Notes: generated from the letters alone by a model not told the origin. A stretch of 17,730 nt of DNA from an uncultured Alphaproteobacteria bacterium (GCA_937988735.1 CALKHQ010000193.1:1-17730); one strand, 5' to 3'; counted from the first letter of the stretch, positions 7,895 through 14,942 are shown. Program-made: numbers and translations.

Positions 7895-8566
7895 TCAGTG
7901 CGCCGCCTTATCCTCGTGCCCGGCGCCGCGCAAGGCCATCTCCATCAGCGTGCTCATCATCGCCGCGCGGGCGTCCACCGTGTCGGCCTCGAGCAGCGCC
8001 TGCTTCTCGTTGGTCGGGAACGGGCAGACCATGGTCAGCGTGTTGACCAGCAGCGACAGCGGCGTCCGCTCGATCGTCTGCCAGTCGGCCTTGAGCCCGT
8101 GCAGGTCGAAATAGGCCCTGAGCAGGCTCTGCAGCGGCTCCCTCTCGGCATTGCAGGTGGGATCCGGGTCCAGGTCCGACAGGAACTCCGACCAGTCCAC
8201 CTGCACCCGCCGGTAGCCGCGGACCGTGGGGAGCTGGGCGCGCACGCGGAACCGCGCCACCCCGTAGAGGTTGATCAGCAGGCGGCCGTCCTCGGTCTCG
8301 GAGAAGCTGGTGATCCGGCCGGCAGCGCCGACCGAATAGACCGGCGGTTCGTCCGGGCCGTTGAGATCCGCGCCCTCCGTCGGCTGGATCATGCCGATGA
8401 GCCGGTGCGGCTCCTTCAGCGCGTCCAGCGTCATGTTGATGTAGCGCGGCTCGAAGATGTTGAGCGGAAGACGGGTGTCCGGCAACACCAGCGCGCCGGG
8501 AAGCGGGAATATGGGCAGCGTATCCGGCAGCGACTCGGCCGTCGGATGGAAGGCGTTGCGGCTCAT
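7895..8566 (-). CDS. LON substrate-binding (N-terminal) domain protein
   Basis: A 223-residue protein that consists of the N-terminal domain of Lon protease without the AAA+ and protease parts. The N-terminus TLPIFPLPGALVLPDTRLPL followed by NIFEPRY is the family signature; further on are LIGMIQPTEG and VGAAGRITSFSETEDGRLLINLYGVARFRV. It ends in a helical bundle (LLVNTLTMVCPFPTNEKQALLEA). In Lon this domain recognises unfolded substrates; the function of free-standing copies is unproven, perhaps as an adaptor or chaperone (inference). The start at 8566 is preceded by GCGAGGAAAG, a strong Shine-Dalgarno. It lies 61 bp behind the thioredoxin/TPR chaperone-like gene, an association I recall as common in alphaproteobacteria, consistent with a role in protein quality control. 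Confidence 0.92.
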   Translation of the reverse strand: MSRNAFHPTAESLPDTLPIFPLPGALVLPDTRLPLNIFEPRYINMTLDALKEPHRLIGMIQPTEGADLNGPDEPPVYSVGAAGRITSFSETEDGRLLINLYGVARFRVRAQLPTVRGYRRVQVDWSEFLSDLDPDPTCNAEREPLQSLLRAYFDLHGLKADWQTIERTPLSLLVNTLTMVCPFPTNEKQALLEADTVDARAAMMSTLMEMALRGAGHEDKAAH

Positions 8567-8627
8567 CTTTCCTCGCTTCGGGCTTCTCCCCTGTCGCCCG
8601 GGCTCCCGCCGGTGGCCCCGTCGCCGG

Positions 8628-9569
8628 CTAGGAGAACATCATCGACGACAGCCGCCGGCGCCCGCCGACGGTGATCGGATGCGAATGACCTAGCGCCTCG
8701 AAGAACTTGAGCAACTGCAGCCGCGCGGCTCCCTCGTTCCAGTTGCGGTCGCGGCGGAACAGCTCCAGCAGGTGGTCGATGGCCGCCTCCGCCTGGCCGG
8801 TCGCAAACAGCGCGTTGGCGAGGTCGAGCCGCGCCGCATGGGCGTTCGGGTCGGCCTCCACCGTCGCCTGCAGCTGGGGCAGCCGGGCGACCACCTCGGC
8901 ATTCGCCTCCGCCAGCTCCAGCGCGGTGCGGGCGGACGCCAGCTCCTTCGCCTCGCGCACCTCCTCCGGCAGCGCATCGAACTGGGCCCGCGCGTGCGCG
9001 ACATCCCCCGTGGCGATCAGCGCACGGACCAGGCCGTCCGCGGCGCCAAGCCGGCTCGGATCCACCTGCAGCACCTGGCCGTAGACGGCCGCGGCCGAGC
9101 GGGCGTCGCCTGCCTCCAGCGCCGCCTTCGCCTGCGCCATCGCCCGTTCGATCGCCTCCGCCTGGGCCGCCGCCGGGCCGCCGGCGAGCGCGACCAGCTT
9201 GTCCACGAACTGCTTGATCTGGCTCTGCGGGATCGCGCCGACGAAGCCGTCGATCGGCCGGCCGTCCTTGAAGGCGAACACGGCCGGGATCGACTGGATC
9301 CGCATCTGCTGGGCGATCTGCGGATGCTCGTCGATGTTCAGCTTCACCATCCGCACCGCGCCCCGCGCCGCCCGGACCGCCGCTTCCAGCTGCGGCCCCA
9401 GCGTCTTGCACGGCCCACACCACGGCGCCCAGAAATCCACGATCACCGGCGTCTGCAGCGACGCCTCGATGACGTCGGTCATGAACCGTTCGGTGGTCGT
9501 GTCCTTGATGACGTCCGCAGGCGCAGCTCCAGGCGCGCCGCCCGCGATGAGCGAGTCCATTGTGTTCAT
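8628..9569 (-). CDS. cnoX: Thioredoxin-TPR co-chaperone, CnoX/YbbN-like
   Basis: A 313-residue cytoplasmic protein with an N-terminal thioredoxin domain (about 25-130) and a TPR-like helical C-terminus (135-295). E. coli CnoX (YbbN) guards proteins from over-oxidation and hands them to GroEL and DnaK; this is the probable orthologue by architecture. The redox motif is an intact WCGPC (Cys51, Cys54) with the cis-proline at IPAV (Pro95); E. coli CnoX instead has SXXC, so this protein may also act as a disulfide reductase. The C-terminus LLKFFEALGHSHP then VGGRRRLSSMMFS is typical of alphaproteobacterial members. The frame is open to an ATG at 9644, but the ATG at 9569 was chosen because TGGGGAC precedes it and the extra 25 residues look non-conserved; a middle ATG (9614) cannot be excluded. 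First gene of the unit continuing through the LON, Trm112 and DUF971 genes. Confidence 0.92.
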   Translation of the reverse strand: MNTMDSLIAGGAPGAAPADVIKDTTTERFMTDVIEASLQTPVIVDFWAPWCGPCKTLGPQLEAAVRAARGAVRMVKLNIDEHPQIAQQMRIQSIPAVFAFKDGRPIDGFVGAIPQSQIKQFVDKLVALAGGPAAAQAEAIERAMAQAKAALEAGDARSAAAVYGQVLQVDPSRLGAADGLVRALIATGDVAHARAQFDALPEEVREAKELASARTALELAEANAEVVARLPQLQATVEADPNAHAARLDLANALFATGQAEAAIDHLLELFRRDRNWNEGAARLQLLKFFEALGHSHPITVGGRRRLSSMMFS

Positions 9570-9650
9570 GTCCCCAGGTCTGCTGTGCTGTGGGTGCGTA
9601 TCATGCGGTGTCATGCAGATGGAAGCCCGGAGAATGAATGACAAGGCCCG

Positions 9651-10229
9651 TCATGGCCACTGCGGCAGCGCCGCAGGCTGCGGCGGCTCCGCGGCGAGGT
9701 CCAGCGCCACCGGCTCATAGCCGCAGGCCCGGATGAAGCGGACGAGGTCGGCCGGCGCGATCGCGGTCGTCTGGTCGTTGCGCAGCGGGTGGTAGTTCAG
9801 CGGGTCGAACGCGAGCATGGCGCGGTCGAGGACGACGGTGAGGGTCGGCTCCCGCCCGCCGTCTTCGCCGCGCGCGTTGATCAGGGCAAAGGGCGTGACC
9901 GACCCCGGCGTCACCCCCAGCATCGCCTGCAGCCGCTCCGGGCTGGCGAAGGAGAGGTTGCCGGCTCCCAGCGGCGCACGCAGCGCCTTCAGGTCGATTC
10001 GCTGGTCCTCCAGCGCCACCAGCAGCCAGTGGCGCCGCTTGTCGCGCAGGAACAGCGACTTGCAGTGCCCGCCCGGAAGCTCGCCGCGCAGGGCCTTCGC
10101 CTCGGCGACCGTGAACACCGGCGGGTGCTCCACCGTGCGCGTCCGGATGCCGAGCTCCGCCAGCCGGGCCCACAGCCGCGCCTGGGCCTCCGCGAGGCCT
10201 TCCGTCGCTTCCGATGTCGCACCGTCCAT
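9651..10229 (-). CDS. Prolyl-tRNA editing-like deacylase (YbaK/ProX superfamily)
   Basis: A 192-residue stand-alone editing-domain protein of the INS superfamily, predicted to hydrolyse mischarged tRNA, most likely Ala-tRNA(Pro) (ProXp-ala/PrdX type), in the cytoplasm. Visible marks are VEHPPVFTVAEAK, the catalytic-lysine motif GGHCKSLFL (Lys57), the substrate-loop GxxxP as GSVTP (109-113), and FDPLNYHPLRND with the NFHP-like end motif. A GTG at 10235 is possible, but the ATG at 10229 is preferred because GGGAAGGTG stands at proper distance from it and would overlap the GTG. The gene is 81 bp upstream of cnoX in the same direction and divergent from tRNA-Gly, whose -35 element lies only 15 bp before this start. 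Which of Ala or Cys is edited cannot be decided by eye; PrdX type is my preference. Confidence 0.9.
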   Translation of the reverse strand: MDGATSEATEGLAEAQARLWARLAELGIRTRTVEHPPVFTVAEAKALRGELPGGHCKSLFLRDKRRHWLLVALEDQRIDLKALRAPLGAGNLSFASPERLQAMLGVTPGSVTPFALINARGEDGGREPTLTVVLDRAMLAFDPLNYHPLRNDQTTAIAPADLVRFIRACGYEPVALDLAAEPPQPAALPQWP

Positions 10230-10243
10230 CGTCACCTTCCCGC

Positions 10244-10272
10244 TTGCAATGCCATGAGGCGGGCGGTATACA
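10244..10272 (+). promoter_or_regulatory. Promoter of tRNA-Gly
   Basis: TTGCAA (10244-10249) and TATACA (10267-10272) are spaced by 17 bp, each matching four of six sigma-70 consensus positions. Transcription would begin around 10279, just before the mature tRNA 5' end at 10285. The -10 box sits inside an inverted repeat (GGCGGT-ATAC-ACCGCC, 10262-10277). Confidence 0.6.
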
Positions 10273-10284
10273 CCGCCACCTGTC

Positions 10285-10359
<75 letters not shown>

Positions 10360-10431
10360 GTCGCCCGGCTTTCCAGAGATCTTCCGTTTCCGCCGTGCGG
10401 TTGGCGCCGCACCCGTCGGTCCGGCCCCTCG

Positions 10432-11748
10432 TCAGGCGGCCGGCCTGTCGCCCGGCCCGGTGATGGCCGGCCGCAGCGGACCGGCTCCCGGCGGCGGCGC
10501 GATCGGCCAGTCGGTGGCGACGGTGGTGCCGCGGCCCGGCTCGCTTTCCATCTGCACCACGCCGCCGTGGGTCTCGACCAGGCTCTTGACGATGGCGAGC
10601 CCCAGCCCAGTGCCGTTGGTGCTGCGCACGAAGGGGGTGTCCGCCTGGACGAACGGCGTGAACAGCCGCTCGATCTGCGACGGGTCCACCCCGATGCCGG
10701 TGTCGGCGACACTGACCTCCACCCGCGATCCCAACCGCCGCGCGCGGACTGTCACCGCCCCATGCGGGCCGGTGAACTTGAGCGCGTTGGACAGGAGGTT
10801 GATCGCCACCTGCCTGAACGCCCGCCGGTCCGCCATCAGCGGCGGAAGCGCGTCCTCGACCTCGGCACGGAGGGCGATCGGCACCCGTCGCGCCTGGGCG
10901 AAGAAGGTCTCCACCAGCGTGGTGAGCTCCGCCGCCACGTCGAACGGCTCCAGCGCGAGCTGGTAGCGGCCGCTCTCGATGCGCGACAGGTCGAGGAGGT
11001 CGTTGATCAGGTCGAGCAGGTGATGTCCGCTGGCGAGGATGTTGCGGGCGTATTCGCGGTACCGGGCATCGCCCAGCGGGCCCACGATCTCTTCCGCCAT
11101 CATCTCCGCATAGCCGTTGATGGCGTTGAGCGGGGTCCGCAGTTCGTGGCTCATCCGGGCGAGGAAATCGGACTTGGCGGCGTTGGCCCGCCGCGCCTCG
11201 TCGCGGGCCTGGCGCAGCAGCTGCCGGCTGCGCGCCAGCTCGCCCTCCATCTGGTGGCGGACCCAGGCGTGGATTGCCGCCCGCTCGACCTGCCCTGCCG
11301 TCAGGCCGTCCCGCTCGATCACGTCGGCGACGTCGGCGCCAAGCGCGAGCAGCGCCGTCTCCTCGTCGTCATGGTCGGCGAGCATCAGCAGCGGGAACGG
11401 GCTGCGCCGGCCACCGCCACCGAGCTGGCGCACCAGCTCACCCGCGCCCTGCAGCCGCCGGTCGAGCAGGACGACGTCGAAGCTGTCGGGAACAAGGGCG
11501 ATCAGGGCCGCGTCCGTCGACGGAATGTGGGTGAGTTCGAGCCGGACGCGACGGGTGCGGCCTGCCAGCGTCGCGAGCCGGCGAAATTCTGCCCGCGCCG
11601 CGACGACGGCCGCCATCCGGACGGTGGGCCGGCCTTCGCGCACCGGCAGGCGGGACAGCGGATCGGTCAGCGGCAGCAGTGCGGCGGCGGCCGTCGCGAC
11701 GGTGCTGGCCTGCCCATCCCTTGGCGCAATTGCGGACGGTGTGGACAT
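10432..11748 (-). CDS. Soluble histidine kinase with degenerate N-terminal receiver domain (PleC/DivJ/PdhS-like DHp)
   Basis: A 438-residue cytoplasmic kinase without transmembrane segments. Residues about 42-165 look like a receiver domain: a beta-3 FDVVLLDRRL with Asp96 at the phosphoacceptor place, and GADVADVIERD near the end, but the N-terminal acidic pair is absent (RMAAVVAARA) and the conserved Lys is missing, so it is probably a pseudo-receiver. The DHp helix has ARMSHELRTPLNAI with His201, then VGPLGDARYREYARNILASG and HLLDLINDLLDLSRIESG, a pattern I associate with kinases that partner DivK. The ATPase domain is complete: NLLSNALKF (317-325), DTGIGV (349-354) and GTGLGLAI (379-386). 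The ATG at 11748 follows GGGGGATGGC; an in-frame GTG at 11760 is less likely. A CtrA-type box lies 53 bp upstream. No response regulator gene is adjacent. Kinase identity is certain; the cell-cycle link is inference. Confidence 0.93.
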   Translation of the reverse strand: MSTPSAIAPRDGQASTVATAAAALLPLTDPLSRLPVREGRPTVRMAAVVAARAEFRRLATLAGRTRRVRLELTHIPSTDAALIALVPDSFDVVLLDRRLQGAGELVRQLGGGGRRSPFPLLMLADHDDEETALLALGADVADVIERDGLTAGQVERAAIHAWVRHQMEGELARSRQLLRQARDEARRANAAKSDFLARMSHELRTPLNAINGYAEMMAEEIVGPLGDARYREYARNILASGHHLLDLINDLLDLSRIESGRYQLALEPFDVAAELTTLVETFFAQARRVPIALRAEVEDALPPLMADRRAFRQVAINLLSNALKFTGPHGAVTVRARRLGSRVEVSVADTGIGVDPSQIERLFTPFVQADTPFVRSTNGTGLGLAIVKSLVETHGGVVQMESEPGRGTTVATDWPIAPPPGAGPLRPAITGPGDRPAA

Positions 11749-11800
11749 GCCATCCCCCACTCCCCATTAACCCGCCGTCACCTTTGATAGGTCGGCAACA

Positions 11801-11815
11801 TTAATCGAGCATTAA
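11801..11815 (-). promoter_or_regulatory. CtrA-type binding site upstream of the histidine kinase
   Basis: A perfect TTAA-N7-TTAA (TTAA at 11801-11804, TCGAGCA, TTAA at 11812-11815), readable on both strands. This is the core binding motif of the alphaproteobacterial master regulator CtrA. It is 53 bp before the kinase ATG, in a typical regulatory position. TTAA is rare in this GC-rich DNA, which makes a chance match less likely. A further single TTAA is at 11767-11770 (TTAACCC). Confidence 0.55.
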
Positions 11816-11884
11816 AGCAAATGCGCGAAGGCGGCCGTCGATGCGACGGCGGCATCGGCGGGGACGCCATGCCCTGAAACATTT

Positions 11885-11915
11885 GCGGCGCCGGTCCGCG
11901 AGGAACCGGCGCCGC
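11885..11915 (-). terminator. Terminator-like hairpin behind the SH3/PPC gene
   Basis: Perfect 11-bp inverted repeat (arms GCGGCGCCGGT and ACCGGCGCCGC) with a 9-nt loop, 25 bp past the TGA of the SH3/PPC gene. On the minus strand it is followed by GCAAATGTTTC, only a weak T-run. It separates that gene from the kinase, whose own control region lies beyond it. Confidence 0.6.
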
Positions 11916-11940
11916 AGCACAACGACTCGCGATGGGCCGA

Positions 11941-13380
11941 TCAGGGCGCCAGGGTCGTCGGAACGCCCTGGATCGAGAGCGCGAACTCGCTGGACCCGTC
12001 GAACGCATAGACATGGGCGTAGTAGGTGCCTGCCCCGACGGCGACGTTGATCACCTCGCCCGCGGTGCCGCTGTTGTTCGACACGCTGACGATGTTGCCG
12101 TTCTCGTCCACCAGCTCGAGGTCCAGATCGCTGACGATCTCGTCCAGCCGGATCTCCAGCTGGGTGGGGTCGGCGACGCTGAACGCGAACCAGTCGTCGA
12201 TGTCGCCGGGGCCGGTCCAGTCGCGGGCGGTCAGCCCCGTCTCCGACGCCGGGTCGAGGGCGCCGAGGTCGAGCGCCTGCGCCCGGCTGTTGCCGGCGCC
12301 GTCAGGCGGCGGCGGCTCGCTGGGCACGCCCGAGACCTCCAGCGTGTAGTCGCTCTGGCCCGAGTAGACGTAGACGCGGACGTAGTAGGTCCCCGGCGCG
12401 ACCACCACCGTCGCCTGCTCGCTGGTCCGCGACCCGTTCTGGGAGTCGGCCAGCGAGTTGCCGTTGCTGTCGAGGATGGAGAGGTCGATGTCGCTCTGCA
12501 GGTTGTAGAGGCTGACCGAGACCTCGGTGTGCTCGCTGACGGTGAAGACGTACCAGTCCTCGCTGTCGCTGAGGTCGATGCGCTCCTCGAACACCTGCGG
12601 GGTCTCGCCGGGCGCGTCGATCGGGGTCGCGGTCTCCATGCTGTTGCCGACCGTGTCCGGAGGCGGCGCGTCCGTCGGCGTGGTGTAGACGTACAGCGTG
12701 TAGTTGGTGTTGCCCTCGTAGGAGGTCACACGGATGTAGTAGCGACCGGCCGGCACCACCTGCTGCACATACTCCGGCCCGGTGCCGGCGACCTCGGACG
12801 AACCCGCGGAGACCTGATACTCGTTGAGAATCTGCAGGTCGGCGTCGGCCGACAGCCCTTCCAGCGCCAGGTCGATGTAGGTCCAGCCGCTGAGGTCGAT
12901 GGCGTAGTAGTCGTCGAGGTCGTTGTCGCCGACGAAGTCCTCGAACACCGTGTCCAGCGAGTCGGCCTGGCCGATGACGTAGGCGTCGTAGATGCTGTTG
13001 CCGGCAAGGTCGGCGGGCGGCCCGTCCGTGCCGCCGCCGGTGCCGGTGCCCGCACCCCCGGAGCCGTCATCGAAGCCGGGCCCGGCGATGACGGCCGGAG
13101 AGATCAGGCCGCTCCACATGTAGCCGACGCTGCCGTCGTCGAAGCTGATGCGGACCCAGTCGGTTCCGTCCACCCAGCCGGTGACGTTCACCCTGTCGCC
13201 CATGTACAGGACGCCGATCGCATAGGACTGGCTGCTGGGCGCCTCGCGGACGGTCGCCTCCAGCCATGTGACGTAGTAAACGGCGTCGATCTCGGTGATT
13301 GCGTCCTGCGCGAAGGCGGGCGCGCCGGTTGCCAAGGCGGTCGCCAGGGCAGTTGATGCAAGCAGTGCTCTGAATTTCAT
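11941..13380 (-). CDS. Secreted SH3-like / triple PPC-domain protein
   Basis: A 479-residue exported protein. Residues 1-24 are a clear signal peptide (basic start, Ala/Leu core, cleavage at AFA-QD). Residues about 32-95 form an SH3-like domain (ATVREAPSSQSYAIGVLYMG, RVNVTGWVDGTDWVRISF, DDGSVGYMW). A Gly/Thr linker (101-125) leads to three bacterial pre-peptidase C-terminal (PPC) beta-sandwich repeats at about 126-232, 244-351 and 362-472. Each begins with an AGNS/VGNS-type motif, has a D-DDY/W-F core, an SDIDLSILDSNG-type strand, and ends in AGTYYVRVY. The mature protein is very acidic. PPC domains usually sit behind secreted metallo- or serine proteases; no catalytic domain is present here. 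Plausible roles are binding of cell wall or other surface polymers (inference). It stands as its own unit, with a hairpin after the stop. The Shine-Dalgarno (GCGAGTG) is weak. Confidence 0.88.
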   Translation of the reverse strand: MKFRALLASTALATALATGAPAFAQDAITEIDAVYYVTWLEATVREAPSSQSYAIGVLYMGDRVNVTGWVDGTDWVRISFDDGSVGYMWSGLISPAVIAGPGFDDGSGGAGTGTGGGTDGPPADLAGNSIYDAYVIGQADSLDTVFEDFVGDNDLDDYYAIDLSGWTYIDLALEGLSADADLQILNEYQVSAGSSEVAGTGPEYVQQVVPAGRYYIRVTSYEGNTNYTLYVYTTPTDAPPPDTVGNSMETATPIDAPGETPQVFEERIDLSDSEDWYVFTVSEHTEVSVSLYNLQSDIDLSILDSNGNSLADSQNGSRTSEQATVVVAPGTYYVRVYVYSGQSDYTLEVSGVPSEPPPPDGAGNSRAQALDLGALDPASETGLTARDWTGPGDIDDWFAFSVADPTQLEIRLDEIVSDLDLELVDENGNIVSVSNNSGTAGEVINVAVGAGTYYAHVYAFDGSSEFALSIQGVPTTLAP

Positions 13381-13446
13381 GAAACACTCGCTGAACAGAG
13401 GTGGCTCAAGAGGCGCGGCTCGCCGTTGAAGCGGGCACGAGCGCTA

Positions 13447-13475
13447 GTGTTACCGGCAGGTCGAGTGTTATCCAA
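13447..13475 (-). promoter_or_regulatory. Possible promoter of the SH3/PPC gene
   Basis: On the minus strand TTGGAT (13475-13470) and TAACAC (13452-13447) are 17 bp apart, each matching only three of six consensus positions, 67 nt before the ATG. The same stretch contains two direct copies of AGTGTTA (13446-13452 and 13464-13470). This is the least GC-rich part of the divergent region 13381-13672, in which I otherwise see no gene. Confidence 0.25.
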
Positions 13476-13672
13476 GGCGCAAAATACGGCGGTTTCAGGT
13501 CCGGCCCGTGACGCCGTCGCGTCGAGTCCACCCGGGAAGGCCCTGCCCGCGTGAGCATCGTCACAGGCCGGGCGGCGGAATGGCGGATACCGACCCGGCG
13601 CACGATCGCGAACGCAGCCTCTCGTGGGCGCAGCCGGGAGAGTATTCACGATCACTGTCCGGGAGGGAGAAG

Positions 13673-14074
13673 ATGAACGTCGAAGGCGCCTGTCACTGCG
13701 GCCGGATCCGGTTCGAGGCGGAAGTCGATCCGGACCGCGTCCGCATCTGCCACTGCACCGATTGCCAGACGCTCTCCGGCACCGCATTCCGGGTGAGCGC
13801 GCCGTGCCCCCAGGCCAGCTTTCGCCTGCTCGCCGGACAGCCGAAGATCTACGAGAAGACGGCCGAAAGCGGCGCCAGGCGCATCCAGGCCTTCTGCGCC
13901 GAATGCGGCACGCAGCTCTACGCCACCGCGGCCACCGGCAGCGACCGCACCTTCAACATCCGCGTGGGCACGCTGAAGCAGCGCGCGCAGCTCGAGCCGA
14001 AGGGCCAGATCTGGTGCCGTTCGCGGCTGCCGTGGCTGCCGCCGCTGCCGGGCGAGGCGATGGAGCGCCAGTAG
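13673..14074 (+). CDS. GFA-family (glutathione-dependent formaldehyde-activating-like) zinc protein
   Basis: A 133-residue protein of the GFA/CENP-V fold. Zinc ligands are easily seen: Cys7-x-Cys9 in GACHCG, Cys26-x-Cys28-x2-Cys31 in CHCTDC, and Cys75-x2-Cys78 in FCAECGTQLY. The founding member, Gfa, was reported to speed formation of S-hydroxymethylglutathione, but most paralogues have no proven substrate, so this copy should not be taken as a formaldehyde enzyme. The ATG at 13673 follows GGGAGGGAGAAG, a strong Shine-Dalgarno; the frame is open back to a GTG at 13508, but that extension shows no conserved features. It is convergent with the SDR gene (30-bp gap) and has no evident operon partner. 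Confidence 0.92.
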   Translation: MNVEGACHCGRIRFEAEVDPDRVRICHCTDCQTLSGTAFRVSAPCPQASFRLLAGQPKIYEKTAESGARRIQAFCAECGTQLYATAATGSDRTFNIRVGTLKQRAQLEPKGQIWCRSRLPWLPPLPGEAMERQ

Positions 14075-14075
14075 T

Positions 14076-14090
14076 CGCGGGCCGCCCGCG
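14076..14090. terminator. Small hairpin between convergent GFA and SDR genes
   Basis: A 6-bp inverted repeat (CGCGGG/CCCGCG, 3-nt loop) directly behind the GFA stop, in the 30-bp gap of two convergent genes. There is no T-tract on either side; it may be a simple bidirectional stop or chance in GC-rich DNA. Confidence 0.25.
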
Positions 14091-14104
14091 GGACCGGGGA
14101 TCGC

Positions 14105-14854
14105 TCACAGCCCGCCGCCGACGCGCAGGATCGCGCCGGTGACGTAGGCGGCCTTGTCCGACGCGAGCCAGAGGATCGCTTCCGCGATCTCCTCCGGCGC
14201 CGCCACCCGGCCGAGCGGCGCCAGCTTCGCAACCCGGGCCGGACGGTCGGGATTGCCGGCCGTGGCGTGGATCTCCGTCGCCGTGGTTCCCGCCTGCACC
14301 GCGTTCACGCGGATGCCCAGCGGCCCAATCTCCTTCGCGAGGCCGACCGTGAACGCGTCCACCGCCGCCTTTGACGCGGCATAATGCACATACTCGCCGG
14401 GGCTGCCGGTGGTGGCCGCGATCGAGGACAGGTTGACGATGACGCCGCCGCCGGCCGCGGCCATCCGCGCGATCGCCGCGCGGGCGCAGCGGATCGTGCC
14501 GTGAACGTTGACCGCGAAGGTGCGCTCCAGCACGTCGTCGGCAACGGCGGCCACCGTCGTTGCGCGCCCGATGATGCCGGCGTTGTTCACGAGAAGGGTC
14601 ACCGGACCCAGCGCCTCGTCGCAGGCGGCGAACAGCGCCGTCACCGCGTCCGGGTCCGCGACGTCGGCGCGCACCGCCACCGCACGTACCCCCGCGTTGC
14701 GACAGGTTTCCGCCACCGCCTCCGCCCGCGCGCGGTCGCTGGCATAGTTGACGCAGACGTCATAACCGGCGCGGGCCGCCAGCACCGCGGTCGCGGCGCC
14801 GATGCCGCGGCCGGCGCCGGTGATCAGGGCGACCCTGCGCCGTTTGCCGTCCAT
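14105..14854 (-). CDS. Short-chain dehydrogenase/reductase (SDR family)
   Basis: A 249-residue classical SDR with a Rossmann fold. The dinucleotide motif is TGAGRGIG (12-19), the structural NNAG is at 90-93, the serine is in NLSSIAA (141-147), and the catalytic pair is Tyr158 and Lys162 in YAASK. The end GRVAAPEEIAEAILWL and ASDKAAYVTGAILRVGGGL is typical of the FabG-like group. VNYASDRARAE after beta-2 (no Asp at the ribose site) suggests NADP(H) use. The substrate is unknown. The frame is open to 14911, but the ATG at 14854 was chosen because ACAGGGAG lies upstream and the MDGKRRRVALITG start fits the family. It is 88 bp behind copA in the same direction; a hairpin right after copA and its own Shine-Dalgarno suggest that it is not part of the copper response. 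Confidence 0.93.
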   Translation of the reverse strand: MDGKRRRVALITGAGRGIGAATAVLAARAGYDVCVNYASDRARAEAVAETCRNAGVRAVAVRADVADPDAVTALFAACDEALGPVTLLVNNAGIIGRATTVAAVADDVLERTFAVNVHGTIRCARAAIARMAAAGGGVIVNLSSIAATTGSPGEYVHYAASKAAVDAFTVGLAKEIGPLGIRVNAVQAGTTATEIHATAGNPDRPARVAKLAPLGRVAAPEEIAEAILWLASDKAAYVTGAILRVGGGL

Positions 14855-14913
14855 CGGGCGCTCCCTGTCGACTCGGACCACTAGTCTAGACGAATGAGGC
14901 GGCGAAGGCACCG

Positions 14914-14942
14914 CCGGCCCACATGCCGCAATCGGCGGCCGG
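14914..14942 (-). terminator. Hairpin directly after the copA stop
   Basis: Outer arms CCGGCC (14914-14919) and GGCCGG (14937-14942) enclose an inner stem GCCG/CGGC with a CAAT loop. The structure abuts the copA stop codon. It lacks a T-tract, so intrinsic termination is doubtful. Confidence 0.3.

Noticed and set aside
7223..8674. 483-codon plus-strand frame over the DUF971, Trm112 and LON genes
   Set aside because: Spans three well-identified minus-strand genes and their junctions; composition is that of an antisense shadow.
8563..9423. 286-codon Gly/Arg/Ala-rich minus-strand frame within the thioredoxin gene
   Set aside because: Frame-shifted reading of cnoX; the correct frame has intact WCGPC and TPR-like helices.
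10567..13356. Long plus-strand frames (406 and 474 codons) over the kinase and the SH3/PPC gene
   Set aside because: Antisense shadows; the minus strand has signal peptide, domain repeats and kinase boxes.
13508..13672. N-terminal extension of the GFA gene from a GTG at 13508
   Set aside because: Strong Shine-Dalgarno directly before the ATG at 13673 and the zinc motif begins six residues later, as in the family; the extension is Arg/Pro-rich and unconserved in look.
14884..14891. GTCTAGAC palindrome between copA and the SDR gene
   Set aside because: CTAG is rare in such genomes, but an isolated 8-bp palindrome without further context is not evidence for an operator.
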